Origin: Rhizobacter sp. Root404
GTDB taxonomy: Bacteria > Pseudomonadota > Gammaproteobacteria > Burkholderiales > Burkholderiaceae_C
DNA: 64,000 nucleotides
Assembly (NCBI RefSeq): GCF_001425865.1
Contig: NZ_LMDS01000005.1
Location: 124,001-188,000, forward strand
Direction of reading: 5' to 3'
This document shows, piece after piece, positions 55,280 through 64,000 of the stretch. The number at the start of each line of letters is the position of its first letter. The first letter of the stretch is position 1. The position numbers and the translations under genes were made by a program. The notes below the pieces were generated by a model. That model was not told the origin of the DNA and did no database searches. It saw nothing but the letters and a program-made list of their open reading frames with translations.

Positions 55280-56425
55280 ATGAAGCCCAACGAAGCCGCG
55301 GGCCTGAACGCTTCGGCGCTGCGGCGCCTGACCGCATCGATCGACGCGTGGGTGGAAGCCGGCCGGATCGCGGGCGCGGTGGTGCTGATCGAACGCCGCG
55401 GCGCGTGCGGGCTGTTCGAGGCGATCGGCCGGCAGGATCCGGCGCGCGACCTGCCGATGCGCACCGACACGATCTTCCGCATCTACTCGATGACCAAGCC
55501 GATCGTCTCGGTCGCGCTGATGCAGTTCGCCGAGCGCGGTGCGGTGCTGCTGCGCGACCCGGTTGCGAAGTACCTGCCGGAGTTCGCGAACCCGATCGTC
55601 GGTATCGGCGGCATGGCGCCGAAGCGCGCGTTGACGGTGCAGGACCTGCTGCGCCACACCGCGGGCCTGACCTATGAATTCCACGAGCCGTCGCCGGTGC
55701 GGCAGCTCTACGCGCAAGCCAAGCTTTACTCGCGCCAGCGCAGCAACGCCGACCATGTCGCGGAGCTCGCCCGCCTGCCGCTCGCCCACGAGCCTGGGTC
55801 GGTCTGGGACTACAGCCGCGCGACCGACGTGCTCGGCCGGCTGGTCGAGGTGCTCGGCGGCGAACCGCTGGGCGCCGTGTTGAAGGCGCAGGTCTTCGAT
55901 CCGCTCGGCATGGTCGACACCGGCTTCGAGGTGGCGGCCGAGCAGCATCAGCGCCTGGCCGAGCCCCTCGCCGCGCCGCCCGAGGGCGTGCCGCTGGTGC
56001 CGGTGTTCGATCCGCGCGTGCCGGTGCCGGCGCAGAACGGCGGCGGCGGGCTGATGTCCACCGCGGCCGACTACGCGCGCTTCACGCGCATGCTGCTGAA
56101 CGGCGGGCGCCTCGAAGGCGTTCGCCTGCTGGGACGCAAGACGGTCGAATTCATGACCGCCGATCACCTCGGCCCGATCCCGCGCGCCAACGACCTGCTG
56201 CCGCCGGGGCACGGCTTCGGCCTCGGCTTTGCGGTGAAGACGGCGCTCGGCGAGCACACCGAACCCGGCTCGGTCGGCAGCTACGGCTGGAGCGGCGCCG
56301 CGGGCACGGCGTTCTTCGTCGATCCGGCCGAGGCGATGTTCGCGATCGTCATGACCCAGTCGCCCGGCCTGCTCGACGACGTGCGCGAGCTGTTCCGCCA
56401 GGGCGTCTATGCCGCGCTCGACTGA
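55280..56425 (+). CDS. Serine hydrolase, class C beta-lactamase/EstB-like
   Basis: 381 residues with no signal peptide. Catalytic Ser-x-x-Lys is in [10 protein letters not shown]; the Tyr motif is [11 protein letters not shown], as in EstB-type esterases that have YS-x-A in place of YxN; the KTG-box region reads [11 protein letters not shown]. The likely activity is ester or peptide hydrolysis rather than beta-lactam resistance. It is inserted between pcnB (10 bp upstream) and folK (17-bp overlap), which are adjacent in relatives. Confidence 0.88.
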   Translation: MKPNEAAGLNASALRRLTASIDAWVEAGRIAGAVVLIERRGACGLFEAIGRQDPARDLPMRTDTIFRIYSMTKPIVSVALMQFAERGAVLLRDPVAKYLPEFANPIVGIGGMAPKRALTVQDLLRHTAGLTYEFHEPSPVRQLYAQAKLYSRQRSNADHVAELARLPLAHEPGSVWDYSRATDVLGRLVEVLGGEPLGAVLKAQVFDPLGMVDTGFEVAAEQHQRLAEPLAAPPEGVPLVPVFDPRVPVPAQNGGGGLMSTAADYARFTRMLLNGGRLEGVRLLGRKTVEFMTADHLGPIPRANDLLPPGHGFGLGFAVKTALGEHTEPGSVGSYGWSGAAGTAFFVDPAEAMFAIVMTQSPGLLDDVRELFRQGVYAALD

Positions 56426-56927
56426 GCGTCCGGCGCAGCGACAGAAGTCGACGGCGTATGTGGCACTTGGCGCGAACCTCGGCGATGCGCGGGCCACGCT
56501 CGACGCCGCTTTCGTCGCGCTGGCCAGCCTGCCCGGCACGGCGCTGCAAGCGGCTTCGTCGCTCTACCGCACGGCGCCGATCGATTCCAGCGGGCCGGAC
56601 TACCTGAACGCGGTCGTGCGGCTCGACACCACGCTCGCGCCGCGCGCGCTGCTCGCCGCGCTGCACGCCATCGAAGACGCCCACGGCCGCGCGCGCCCCT
56701 ACCGCAACGCGCCTCGCACGCTCGATCTCGATCTGTTGATGCACGACCAGCGGCGCCGCGACGGCCCGGCACTGACGCTGCCGCACCCGCGCCTGCACGA
56801 GCGCGCGTTCGTGCTGCGGCCGCTGGCCGAGATTGCACCCGATCTGGTGGTGCCGGGGCGCGGTCATGTAAAGGTCCTGCTGCCCGACGTTGCCGGGCAG
56901 CGCGTCGATAAACTGCCGCCATGCTGA
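56409..56927 (+). CDS. folK: HPPK, 2-amino-4-hydroxy-6-hydroxymethyldihydropteridine pyrophosphokinase
   Basis: 172 residues. [31 protein letters not shown], the metal-binding [10 protein letters not shown] and [23 protein letters not shown] are the family signatures. It pyrophosphorylates the pterin in folate synthesis. Starts 17 bases inside the serine hydrolase gene and overlaps the next gene by 7 bases. Confidence 0.94.
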   Translation: MPRSTERPAQRQKSTAYVALGANLGDARATLDAAFVALASLPGTALQAASSLYRTAPIDSSGPDYLNAVVRLDTTLAPRALLAALHAIEDAHGRARPYRNAPRTLDLDLLMHDQRRRDGPALTLPHPRLHERAFVLRPLAEIAPDLVVPGRGHVKVLLPDVAGQRVDKLPPC

Positions 56928-57277
56928 ACGCCATTCCCGTCTCGTTGCAGACCGTGCTGCTGCTGACCGCCTCGAACGTCTTCATGACCTTCGCGTGGTA
57001 CGGCCACCTGAAGAACCTCGCCGACAAGCCCTGGTACTGGGCCGCGATCATCAGCTGGGGCATCGCGCTGTTCGAGTACCTGCTGCAGGTGCCCGGCAAC
57101 CGGATCGGCTTCGCTGGCGGCATCTCGCTGGCGCAGCTGAAGATCACGCAGGAGGTCATCACGCTGGCGGTGTTCGTGCCGTTCGCGATGATCTACATGG
57201 ACCAGCCGTTCAAGCTCGATTTCCTGTGGGCGGGCCTGTGCATGGTGGGCGCCGTGTACTTCATCTTCCGCGGTTGA
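56921..57277 (+). CDS. DMT-family small membrane protein (DUF486)
   Basis: 118 residues with four hydrophobic segments. [30 protein letters not shown] and FSLKFDF-like [16 protein letters not shown] mark it as DUF486, half-size members of the drug/metabolite transporter superfamily that probably work as dimers. Overlaps folK by 7 bases and the kinase gene by one (TGATG). Substrate unknown. Confidence 0.88.
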   Translation: MLNAIPVSLQTVLLLTASNVFMTFAWYGHLKNLADKPWYWAAIISWGIALFEYLLQVPGNRIGFAGGISLAQLKITQEVITLAVFVPFAMIYMDQPFKLDFLWAGLCMVGAVYFIFRG

Positions 57278-57945
57278 TGGTTCAGCCCACGGCACTGCAG
57301 CGCTTCCGCTACATCGCGATCGAAGGCCCGATCGGCGTCGGCAAGAGCACGCTGGCGCGCCGCCTGGGCACACTGCTGGGCGCCGATCTGCTGCTCGAGC
57401 AGCCGCAGGACAACCCGTTCCTGGACCGGTTCTACGAGGACATGCCGGGCTACGCGTTCCAGACCCAGCTGGCGTTCCTGTTCCAGCGCGCCAAGCAGAT
57501 GCAGGCGGTCGCGCAGCCCGGCATGTTCGCGAACGCCGTGGTCAGTGACTTCCTGTTCGAGAAGGACGCGATCTTCGCGCGCCTGAACCTCAGCGACGAG
57601 GAACTGCGCCTGTACACGCAGATGTACGCCCAGGTCGCGCCGCAGGTGCGCGAGCCTGACCTGGTGATCTGGCTGCAGGCCGCGCCGCCGACGCTGCTGC
57701 GCCGCATCCGCCAGCGCGCGATCGCGATGGAGCAGGGCATCGCACCGGACTACCTGCAGCGGCTGTGCGATGCCTATGTCGAGTACTTCCACGGGTACCG
57801 CGGCGCGCCGGTGCTGGCGATCGGCACCGAACGCTTCAACCCGGTGGATCGGGACGGCGACTTCGCCGTGCTGCTGGAGCGACTGGCCGGGTTCAAGGGT
57901 CCGCGCGAGTTCTTCGAGACCCATGTCGAGATCCCGTTCGGCTGA
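57277..57945 (+). CDS. Deoxynucleoside kinase
   Basis: 222 residues. P-loop IEGPIGVGKSTLARRLG, LEQPQDNPFLDRFYED, the substrate region YAFQTQLAFLFQRAKQM, and the DR-like SDFLFEKDAIFA are typical of the bacterial dGK/dAK family. It phosphorylates deoxyadenosine or deoxyguanosine for salvage. Located after folK as in other Burkholderiales; panB, which often follows, is absent here and phosphate-transport genes follow instead. Confidence 0.9.
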   Translation: MVQPTALQRFRYIAIEGPIGVGKSTLARRLGTLLGADLLLEQPQDNPFLDRFYEDMPGYAFQTQLAFLFQRAKQMQAVAQPGMFANAVVSDFLFEKDAIFARLNLSDEELRLYTQMYAQVAPQVREPDLVIWLQAAPPTLLRRIRQRAIAMEQGIAPDYLQRLCDAYVEYFHGYRGAPVLAIGTERFNPVDRDGDFAVLLERLAGFKGPREFFETHVEIPFG

Positions 57946-58034
57946 CGTCCGCACGCCGCAAGTACACTCGCGCCGAGTCGATTTGATGACGGTTCCGTGA
58001 CAAGCGCGGCGCCACCCGGGAGAGGACGATCACC

Positions 58035-58682
58035 ATGCTGTTCGGCAAGCTGCTGCCGCGTGAAGGCAATTTCTTCGAGCTGTTCGACCAGCATGGCGGA
58101 TTCATCGTCGCCGGTGCGCGCTCGTTCATCCTGCTGATCCAGAACTACGGCGACCCGGCGCTGCGCGAGAAGTACGCGAACGATGTCGGCATCGCCGAGC
58201 GCCAGGCCGATCGCATCACCGCCGAAGTCAACCGGCTGCTCCACAAGACCTTCATCACGCCGATCGACCGCGAGCAGATCCACGGCCTGATCAATGCGAT
58301 GGACGACATCCTGGACCTCCTGCAGGACGCGTCCGAGACCATGTCGCTGTACGACGTGCGGGCGATGACCGACGACATCCTGCGCCTGGGCGACATCAGC
58401 GCGAAGTGCTGCGAGCGGGTCCAGCATGCGGTCTCGCTGCTGCCCAAGATCAGCCAGGCCGAGGCCGCGGAGGCGGCGATCAAGACCTGCGAGGAAATCG
58501 ACAAGCTCGAGTCCGACGCCGACCGGGTGATGCGCTCGGCGATGTCGAAGCTGTTCCGCGAGGAGACCGACGTTCGCGAGCTGATCAAGCTGAAGGCGAT
58601 CTACGAACTGCTCGAGTCGATCTCGGACCGGTGCGAGGACGTGGCGAACCTGATCGAAGGCGTGGTTCTCGAGAATTCCTGA
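58035..58682 (+). CDS. DUF47/PhoU-like accessory protein of the Pit transporter
   Basis: 215 residues, all helical. FGKLLPREGNFFELFDQH, ERQADRITAEVNRLLHKTFITPIDREQI (58198-58280) and LYDVRAMTDDILRL, ending LLESISDRCEDVANLIEGVV, define the DUF47 family related to PhoU. It is thought to regulate the adjacent Pit transporter from the cytoplasm. Three bases separate it from pit. Confidence 0.93.
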   Translation: MLFGKLLPREGNFFELFDQHGGFIVAGARSFILLIQNYGDPALREKYANDVGIAERQADRITAEVNRLLHKTFITPIDREQIHGLINAMDDILDLLQDASETMSLYDVRAMTDDILRLGDISAKCCERVQHAVSLLPKISQAEAAEAAIKTCEEIDKLESDADRVMRSAMSKLFREETDVRELIKLKAIYELLESISDRCEDVANLIEGVVLENS

Positions 58683-58685
58683 CCC

Positions 58686-59699
58686 ATGACCACCGCTCAA
58701 ACGGCCTTCTGGGTCGTCGCGCTGCTGGTCGTCCTGGCCGTCGCGTTCGACTTCATGAACGGCTTCCACGACGCCGCCAACGCGATCGCCACCGTCGTCT
58801 CGACCGGCGTGCTCAAACCGCAGCAGGCGATCGTGTTCGCCGCGTTCTTCAACGTGCTGGCGATCGCGATCTTCCACCTGAACGTCGCCGCGACCGTCGG
58901 CAAGGGCATCGTGATGCCGGGTGTCGTCGACCACCACGTGGTGTTCGGCGCGCTGATCGGCGCGATCTTCTGGAACGTGGTCACCTGGTGGTACGGCATT
59001 CCGTCCAGTTCGTCGCATGCGCTGATCGGCGGCATCGTCGGCGCGGTGATCGCGAAGGCCGGTGCCAGCCAGCTGATCGCGGCCGGCATCTGGAAGACGG
59101 TGCTGTTCATCTTCCTGTCGCCGCTGCTGGGCTTCCTGCTCGGCTCGCTGCTGATGGTGCTGGTCGCCAACCTGTGCCGGCGCACCTCGCCGCTGCGGGT
59201 GGACAACCTGTTCCGGCGCCTGCAGCTGGTCTCGGCGGGCCTGTACAGCCTGGGCCACGGCGGCAACGACGCGCAGAAGACCATCGGCATCATCTGGATG
59301 CTGCTGATCGCCAGCGGCTACGCCAGTGGCACCGACAAGCTGCCGCCGAGCTGGGTGATCTGGGCCTGCTATCTCGCGATCGGCGCCGGCACGATGTTCG
59401 GCGGCTGGCGCATCGTCAAGACCATGGGCCAGAAGATCACCAAGCTCAAGCCCGTCGGCGGCTTCTGCGCCGAGGCGGGCGGGGCGATCACGCTGTTCCT
59501 CGCGACGGCGCTGGGCGTGCCGGTCTCGACCACGCACACGATCACCGGCGCGATCGTCGGCGTCGGCTCGGTGCAGCGCGCCTCCGCGGTGCGCTGGGGC
59601 GTGGCCGGCAACATCGTGTGGGCCTGGATCTTCACGATCCCGGCCTCCGCCTTCGTGGCGGGGGTGTTCTACTGGATCGGGCTGGCCGTCCTGCCTTGA
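58686..59699 (+). CDS. pit: Low-affinity inorganic phosphate transporter Pit
   Basis: 337 residues with about ten hydrophobic segments. The two PiT repeats are clear: FDFMNGFHDAANAIATVVST near the N-terminus and GAITLFLATALGVPVSTTHTITG toward the end, plus GGNDAQKTIGIIWM. It moves metal-phosphate complexes across the inner membrane using the proton gradient. Partnered with the DUF47 protein. Its 3' end overlaps the convergent TM2 gene by 31 bp. Confidence 0.94.
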   Translation: MTTAQTAFWVVALLVVLAVAFDFMNGFHDAANAIATVVSTGVLKPQQAIVFAAFFNVLAIAIFHLNVAATVGKGIVMPGVVDHHVVFGALIGAIFWNVVTWWYGIPSSSSHALIGGIVGAVIAKAGASQLIAAGIWKTVLFIFLSPLLGFLLGSLLMVLVANLCRRTSPLRVDNLFRRLQLVSAGLYSLGHGGNDAQKTIGIIWMLLIASGYASGTDKLPPSWVIWACYLAIGAGTMFGGWRIVKTMGQKITKLKPVGGFCAEAGGAITLFLATALGVPVSTTHTITGAIVGVGSVQRASAVRWGVAGNIVWAWIFTIPASAFVAGVFYWIGLAVLP

Positions 59700-60136
59700 G
59701 CCGTTTCGGCCTGGTACTCAAAATAGCGCTGCGCGCTGAAGGCGATCGTCGCCATCAGCACGCCGCCGCCGACGATCAGCGCCGCCGCCACGCCGATCAC
59801 GGTGGCCCAGTTCATCCGGTGCGCGGGGCCGTTCGGATTGAAGCGGGCATTCCACTTGTCGTCGGGGGTGAGGCCGTAGACGATCGCGGTGAGCATCGCG
59901 ATTGCCAGCATCGCGCCCAGCAGCGGGATCAGCGCCCAGGCCAGGTGGTCGTTGGCGCCGAGCGCCCGCATGCGCTGCACGCCGTACAGGCCCACCATCG
60001 TCGGCACGAAGAACAGCCAGCCCCAGCGATCGCGAAAGCCGTGCAGGTAGAAGCGGTGCAGCCCGACGCTGCCGAACAGCAGCGCGATCCAGGTCGCGAG
60101 CGTCTTCGACTTGTAGCCCGATGCGGACGCGCTCAC
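59669..60136 (-). CDS. TM2-domain membrane protein
   Basis: About 155 residues. Begins SKTLATWIALLFGSVGLHRFYLHG, the TM2 domain motif (two helices with GLHRFYLG-like turn), followed by two more hydrophobic segments (LIPLLGAMLAIAMLTAIVYG; WATVIGVAAALIVGGGVLMA). GTG 60136 overlaps the GNAT stop (GTGA); the open frame continues to 60505, but that part is antisense shadow of the acetyltransferase. Function unknown. Confidence 0.82.
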   Translation of the reverse strand: MSASASGYKSKTLATWIALLFGSVGLHRFYLHGFRDRWGWLFFVPTMVGLYGVQRMRALGANDHLAWALIPLLGAMLAIAMLTAIVYGLTPDDKWNARFNPNGPAHRMNWATVIGVAAALIVGGGVLMATIAFSAQRYFEYQAETAQGRTASPIQ

Positions 60137-60675
60137 GCCGGGTCCACCGCGGCGGTTGTGTCGCCGCTGCCCAGGGCCTTCTGCATCAGGACCACGTCGA
60201 GCCAGCGGTCGAACTTCCAGCCGGCCGACTTCATCACGCCGATCGGCTCGAAGCCGAGCGTGCGGTGCACGCCGACCGAGCCGAGGTTGGCCGAGTCGCC
60301 GATCACCGCGAGCATCTGGCGCGCGCCGAGTGCCTCGCAGCGGGCCATCAACTCGGCCAGCAGCAGGCGGCCCAGGCCCTGGCCCTTGGCATCGGCAGCG
60401 AGGTAGACCGAGTCCTCCAGGCAGAAGCGATAGGCCTTGCGAGGCCGGAAATGGTTCGCGTACGCATACCCGAGAACGCGGCCGCCGCGCTCGACCACGA
60501 GCCACGGCAGGCCCTTGGAGAGGACGTCGTCACGGCGGCGGGTCATCTCGTCCAGATCAGGCGCCTCGAGCTCGAAGGTGCCGGTGCCGTTGAGCACGTT
60601 CCAGCCGTAGATGTCGGTGATGGCGGGCAGGTCGGCCGGGGTGCTCGGGCGGATCAGCAGGTCGGGAGCGCTCAT
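60133..60675 (-). CDS. GNAT acetyltransferase, phosphinothricin-acetyltransferase-like
   Basis: 180 residues. IRPSTPADLPAITDIYGWNVLNGTGTFE, YAYANHFRPRKAYRFCLEDSVYL, the acetyl-CoA loop AKGQGLGRLLLAELM, and GDSANLGSVGVHRTLGFEPIG match the Pat/Bar/YncA branch that acetylates the amino group of amino-acid-like compounds (motifs read from 60200-60660). Coupled to the TM2 gene (GTGA). Divergent from the rpsP promoter. Confidence 0.9.
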   Translation of the reverse strand: MSAPDLLIRPSTPADLPAITDIYGWNVLNGTGTFELEAPDLDEMTRRRDDVLSKGLPWLVVERGGRVLGYAYANHFRPRKAYRFCLEDSVYLAADAKGQGLGRLLLAELMARCEALGARQMLAVIGDSANLGSVGVHRTLGFEPIGVMKSAGWKFDRWLDVVLMQKALGSGDTTAAVDPA

Positions 60676-60704
60676 GTCGTGTCGGTGGGGGCGATGCTTG
60701 AGTT

Positions 60705-60710
60705 TATAAT
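60705..60710 (+). promoter_or_regulatory. rpsP operon -10 element
   Basis: A perfect TATAAT about 165 bases before the S16 start. The -35 is poor. The resulting long leader contains four GGTCGG and two GATCGG copies (60726-60830). Confidence 0.6.
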
Positions 60711-60877
60711 GCGCGGTTTCGCTGACGGTCGGCCGGGTGGTCGGCGTTTTTCAATCCAGCGAGCTTGTGGTCGATGGCGGTCGGACATTGGATCGGCAGC
60801 GGTCGGCGTGCAAGGGAGATCGGCTCGGGCGGGATCGAATCCGCACGGGTGGGTCATTTTAAATTTCAGGAACAGTC

Positions 60878-61126
60878 ATGGTTGTGATCCGTCTTTCTCG
60901 TGGTGGTGCCAAGAAGCGCCCGTTCTTCAACATCGTCGTCGCCGATTCGCGCACCCGCCGCGACGGCCGCTTCATCGAGCGCGTGGGTTTCTACAACCCG
61001 GTGGCGTCGGGCGGCGAGCAGCCGCTGCGCATCGCGTTCGACCGCATCGAGCACTGGACGAGCAACGGCGCGCAGCTGTCGCCGACGGTGCAGCGCCTGG
61101 TCGCGCAAGCCAAGACCGCGGCCTGA
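60878..61126 (+). CDS. rpsP: 30S ribosomal protein S16
   Basis: 82 residues with the canonical [24 protein letters not shown] and [12 protein letters not shown] (60878-60995). Shine-Dalgarno AGGA precedes the ATG. First gene of rpsP-rimM-trmD-rplS, expressed from the promoter at 60705 with a leader of about 160 bases. Confidence 0.97.
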   Translation: MVVIRLSRGGAKKRPFFNIVVADSRTRRDGRFIERVGFYNPVASGGEQPLRIAFDRIEHWTSNGAQLSPTVQRLVAQAKTAA

Positions 61127-61149
61127 AGCCGCAGCCCGGGGCGCAGGCC

Positions 61150-61755
61150 ATGAGTGCTGCCCCCCGTCCGCGCGGCGCCGATGCCGCGTGGCCCGACGAT
61201 GCGATCGAGGTCGGCCGCATCGTCGACGCCTGGGGGCTGAAGGGCTGGATCAAGGTCCAGCCGTTCGCCGACGACCCGCAGGCCCTCTTTTCGTCGCGTC
61301 GCTGGTTCCTGCTGCCGTCCGAGAAGGTCGGCCCGTTGCGGCCTGCCGGTGCGGACGCCATCCCCTCGCTGCTGAAGATCACCCAGGTCAAGGACCACGG
61401 CGACGTGGTCGTCGCGCTCGCGCAAGAGGTCCCCGACCGTACCGCCGCCGAGGCGCTGCGCGGCGCGCGGGTGTTCATCGGCCGCGCCAGCTTCCCGACG
61501 CCCGATCCGGACGAGTTCTATTGGGTCGACCTGATCGGCCTGAAGGTCGTGAACCGGGACGGCGCCGTGCTCGGCACCGTGGCGGGTCTGATCGACACCG
61601 GCCCGCACAGCGTGCTGCGCGTCGCGCCGGACGAACTGCCCGCCGGGGCCAACGCGCAGGAGGCCGAACGGTTGATCCCGTTCGTCGGCGCCTATGTCGA
61701 CGAGGTGAGCCTCGAGAAGCGGGTGATCACGGTCGACTGGGGCCTGGACTACTAG
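61150..61755 (+). CDS. rimM: 16S rRNA processing protein RimM
   Basis: 201 residues. N-terminal [21 protein letters not shown] (bases 61204-61266) and the PRC-barrel part with [14 protein letters not shown] and [23 protein letters not shown]. It binds S19/16S rRNA during assembly of the 30S head. The long upstream frame is antisense shadow; ATG 61150 lies 23 bases after rpsP. Confidence 0.95.
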   Translation: MSAAPRPRGADAAWPDDAIEVGRIVDAWGLKGWIKVQPFADDPQALFSSRRWFLLPSEKVGPLRPAGADAIPSLLKITQVKDHGDVVVALAQEVPDRTAAEALRGARVFIGRASFPTPDPDEFYWVDLIGLKVVNRDGAVLGTVAGLIDTGPHSVLRVAPDELPAGANAQEAERLIPFVGAYVDEVSLEKRVITVDWGLDY

Positions 61756-61765
61756 AAGCGGGTCC

Positions 61766-62524
61766 ATGCGCTTCGACGTCATCACGCTGTTCCCGGACCT
61801 GTTCGCGCCGCACCTGACGCAGGGCATCACCCGCCGCGCGTTCGAAACCGGCCGCGTCGACGTGACGCTGTGGCCGCTGCGCGATTACGCCGACAACGCC
61901 TACCGCCGCGTCGACGACCGCCCTTACGGCGGCGGGCCGGGCATGGTGATGCTGGTCGAGCCGCTCGAACGCGCGCTGGCGGCGGTGCGCGCGGCACGTG
62001 CCGAAGCCGTGGCGGCGCCGGTCGTGCACTTCACGCCGACCGGCCGCCGCATCGACCAGGCCGTAGTGCGCGAGTTCGCCGCATCGCCGGGCGCGGTGCT
62101 GCTGTGCGGGCGCTACGAAGGCATCGACCAGCGCTTCATCGACCGCCACGTCGACGTGGAACTGAGCCTGGGCGATTTCGTGCTGTCCGGCGGCGAACTG
62201 CCGGCGCTGGCGCTGCTGGACGCCGTCGCGCGGCTGCAGGACGGCGTGCTCGGCGATGCCCAGTCGCACCAACAGGACAGCTTCGAGGACGGCCTGCTCG
62301 ATTGCCCGCACTACAGCCGCCCCGAGGTCCTGCCTGGTGGCGGCCCGGGCGACGCGGTGCCGACGGCGCTGCTGTCCGGCCACCACGCGGAGATCGCCCG
62401 CTGGCGCCGCGAGCAGTCGCTCGAGATCACCGCCCGCCGGCGCCCCGACCTGATCGCCGCGGCACGCGCCGCCGGGCGTCTGAGCCGGGCCGACGAGACC
62501 TTCCTGGCCGGTCTTGTGCCATAA
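61766..62524 (+). CDS. trmD: tRNA (guanine37-N1)-methyltransferase
   Basis: 252 residues. [48 protein letters not shown] and [15 protein letters not shown] define the SPOUT knot enzyme TrmD. It makes m1G37 with SAM and prevents frameshifting. Ten bases downstream of rimM. Confidence 0.96.
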   Translation: MRFDVITLFPDLFAPHLTQGITRRAFETGRVDVTLWPLRDYADNAYRRVDDRPYGGGPGMVMLVEPLERALAAVRAARAEAVAAPVVHFTPTGRRIDQAVVREFAASPGAVLLCGRYEGIDQRFIDRHVDVELSLGDFVLSGGELPALALLDAVARLQDGVLGDAQSHQQDSFEDGLLDCPHYSRPEVLPGGGPGDAVPTALLSGHHAEIARWRREQSLEITARRRPDLIAAARAAGRLSRADETFLAGLVP

Positions 62525-62635
62525 TCAAAGGCTTTTCGATCCTCTGCCGCGCAGAAGCGTGAACCGGCTCGCCCGATTTCAACTGCTTCATCCAATTCCA
62601 TCAACGCGCGCGGGCACGATCACTTTGGAGAACCC

Positions 62636-62989
62636 ATGGACCTGATCCAGACCCTCGAGCACGAGGAAATTGCTCGGCTCAACAAGACCATCCCCACGTT
62701 CGCCCCGGGCGACACCGTGATCGTCAGCGTCAACGTCGTCGAAGGCACGCGCAAGCGCGTCCAGGCGTTCGAAGGCGTCGTGATCGCCAAGCGCAACCGC
62801 AGCCTGAACAGCAGCTTCATCGTGCGCAAGATCTCCAGCGGCGAAGGCGTGGAGCGCACGTTCCAGCTGTACAGCCCGCTGATCGCGTCGATCGAGGTCA
62901 AGCGCCGCGGCGACGTTCGCCGCGCCAAGCTGTACTACCTGCGCAGCCGCTCGGGCAAGTCGGCTCGCATCAAGGAAAAGCTGGCCTGA
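62636..62989 (+). CDS. rplS: 50S ribosomal protein L19
   Basis: 117 residues. [52 protein letters not shown] and [11 protein letters not shown] match L19 (62700-62955). GGAG precedes the ATG at good spacing. Last ribosomal gene of the operon, 111 bp after trmD and closed by a strong terminator. Confidence 0.97.
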   Translation: MDLIQTLEHEEIARLNKTIPTFAPGDTVIVSVNVVEGTRKRVQAFEGVVIAKRNRSLNSSFIVRKISSGEGVERTFQLYSPLIASIEVKRRGDVRRAKLYYLRSRSGKSARIKEKLA

Positions 62990-63008
62990 CGCCTCCCGCG
63001 CACGCCCG

Positions 63009-63036
63009 AAGGCCGCCTCAACCGGGCGGCCTTTTG
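63009..63036 (+). terminator. Rho-independent terminator after rplS
   Basis: AAGGCCGCC (63009-63017) and GGCGGCCTT (63025-63033), a 9-bp perfect stem with a seven-base loop, then TT. Ends the rpsP operon. Confidence 0.85.
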
Positions 63037-63053
63037 CATTCCGACCCACGCTC

Positions 63054-63737
63054 ATGGCACTCACCTTCGATCCGCAGCAGCTTCCCGTCGTCGGCATCGA
63101 CGATCACCTCCCCCCGCTGACGGCGGAGGTGCTGCGCTCGGCGTCCGTGCGCCGGCGCTTCCTGATGCCGCCGCTGTGGACCCCCGAGATCAAGCAGGAG
63201 CCGCGTTTCAGCGAACGCTTGCCGACGCATGCGTCGGTGCTGGTCGCACTGGTCGAGCGCGAGGAACTCACGGTGCTGCTGACGCAGCGCACCGACCACC
63301 TGAACGATCACCCGGGACAGGTCAGCTTCGCAGGAGGACGCGTCGAACCGACCGACGCGGACGCCGCCGCCACCGCACTGCGCGAGGCCCAGGAAGAAAT
63401 CGGCCTCGACGCGGCCTTCGTCGACGTGCTCGGCGCGATGCCGACCTACACCACCGGAACCGGCTTCATCGTCACGCCGGTCGTTGCGCTGGTGCGGCCC
63501 GGCTTCACGGTGGCGGCCGATCCGTTCGAGGTGGCCGAGGTGTTCGAGGTGCCGCTGAGCTTCCTGATGAACCCGGCGAACCACCGGCGCCACGCGATCG
63601 AACTGAACGGCGCGCAGCGCGAGTTCCTGTCGATGCCGTACGACAGCGCCGGGGCCGATGGCAAGACGCGCCGCTACTTCATCTGGGGCGCCACCGCGGC
63701 GATGCTGCGCAATCTGTATCGTTTCCTCGCGGCTTGA
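63054..63737 (+). CDS. NUDIX hydrolase, CoA pyrophosphatase-like
   Basis: 227 residues. The NUDIX box GRVEPTDADAAATALREAQEEIGL (63337-63408, GX5EX7REUXEEXG pattern with an altered first part) is preceded by LTQRTDHLNDHPGQVSFAGG, the UPF0035/CoA-diphosphatase signature. It hydrolyses CoA or related nucleotide diphosphates. Twenty bases after the rplS terminator; position before CobD/CbiB is usual in Burkholderiales. Confidence 0.92.
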   Translation: MALTFDPQQLPVVGIDDHLPPLTAEVLRSASVRRRFLMPPLWTPEIKQEPRFSERLPTHASVLVALVEREELTVLLTQRTDHLNDHPGQVSFAGGRVEPTDADAAATALREAQEEIGLDAAFVDVLGAMPTYTTGTGFIVTPVVALVRPGFTVAADPFEVAEVFEVPLSFLMNPANHRRHAIELNGAQREFLSMPYDSAGADGKTRRYFIWGATAAMLRNLYRFLAA

Positions 63738-63768
63738 GCATCGATCTGCGTCGGTATCATCGGCGCGA

Positions 63769-64000
63769 ATGAGTTTCTTCGCCGTCCTGTTCGCGCTGCT
63801 GATCGAGCAACTCAAGCCACTGCCGCGCGGCAACGTGGTGCACGACTCGTTGACGGGCTGGATGCGCTGGACCGGCCGCAATTTCGACGCCGGCCGCGAC
63901 CACCACGCGTGGGTCGTCTGGGCCATCACCTGCGTGTTCCCGGCGCTGGTCGCCTGGGGCGTGCATTTCGGGCTGATCCGCGTCAACGTGCTGCTGGCCC
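63769..64000 (+). CDS. CobD/CbiB-family membrane protein, 5' part only
   Basis: An open frame from ATG 63769 to the window end (77 codons, no stop). MSFFAVLFALLIEQLKPLPRG and a hydrophobic segment VWAITCVFPALVAWGVHFGLI are typical of the CobD/CbiB-related protein found after the NUDIX gene in Burkholderiales. Whether it acts in cobamide synthesis or resembles the AmpE-like branch cannot be told from the fragment. Confidence 0.75.
   Translation, partial: MSFFAVLFALLIEQLKPLPRGNVVHDSLTGWMRWTGRNFDAGRDHHAWVVWAITCVFPALVAWGVHFGLIRVNVLLA

Noticed and set aside
55280..56425. Antibiotic-resistance class C beta-lactamase
   Set aside because: No signal peptide and a YSR rather than YxN motif; closer to EstB-type esterases.

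Overview
The window is a contiguous, very GC-rich, gene-dense piece of a bacterial chromosome. Gene content and order point to a betaproteobacterium of the order Burkholderiales, probably the Rubrivivax/Leptothrix/Piscinibacter group. The main evidence is conserved blocks typical of that order: hda-HAD hydrolase-pcnB-folK-deoxynucleoside kinase, rpsP-rimM-trmD-rplS-NUDIX-CobD/CbiB, DUF3579/rpsT/murJ, argD-argF and kynB-kynU-kynA. The order-level placement is an inference from gene order and protein character; no database was searched. I see no insertion sequence, prophage, CRISPR array, tRNA or rRNA. The window reads as core chromosome with small lineage-specific insertions.

Layout. 1-2.1 kb: the 5' two thirds of a multi-PAS hybrid-type sensor kinase, cut by the window edge. 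2.2-5.6 kb: MDR-family reductase, cold-shock protein, then a coupled cupin / flavin monooxygenase / S4 operon. 5.6-14.5 kb: DUF3857-transglutaminase-TPR protein, 2OG-Fe dioxygenase, S9 peptidase lipoprotein, SDR, Tim44-like protein, and rsgA behind a roughly 480-bp leader. 14.6-18.5 kb: a tightly coupled rhlE-oxidoreductase-MFS-RluA run. 18.7-21.3 kb: a Ser/Thr protein kinase with TPRs. 21.4-24.6 kb: SBF transporter, DUF4440 protein, ettA. 24.7-31 kb: a large zinc metalloprotease lipoprotein, a LytS/LytTR pair, and a ROK sugar kinase lying between two paralogous tiny exported proteins. 31.2-41.2 kb: aminopeptidase P, a proline-rich exported protein, TAXI protein plus type II NADH dehydrogenase, a QseBC-like two-component system with a periplasmic third gene, a membrane cNMP-binding protein, and DUF3047. 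41.3-47.8 kb: Do protease, kynurenine-pathway operon, arginine genes. 47.9-64 kb: housekeeping (DUF3579, S20, MurJ, SirB1, PerM, Hda, PcnB, FolK, phosphate transport, S16-RimM-TrmD-L19, NUDIX, CobD/CbiB).

How it works together. Many genes overlap by ATGA, GTGA or TGATG and are probably translationally coupled. Kynurenine genes (tryptophan to anthranilate) follow argD-argF directly on the same strand. The phosphate transporter Pit travels with its DUF47 partner. The S16-L19 operon couples ribosomal proteins to 16S maturation (RimM) and tRNA m1G37 methylation (TrmD).

The most interesting unexplained signal is the pair of paralogous exported mini-proteins at 29.4-29.6 kb and 30.9-31.0 kb. They share a C-terminal VVQLERVV-x-V-x-KRL motif, near-identical promoters (TTGGYG-N17-TARAGT) and an upstream 14-mer displaced by two helical turns. 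Others are four exactly 11-bp-phased YTAAC half-sites before the Do protease, a 14-codon leader ORF before rsgA, and a hairpin starting at the predicted argD transcription start.
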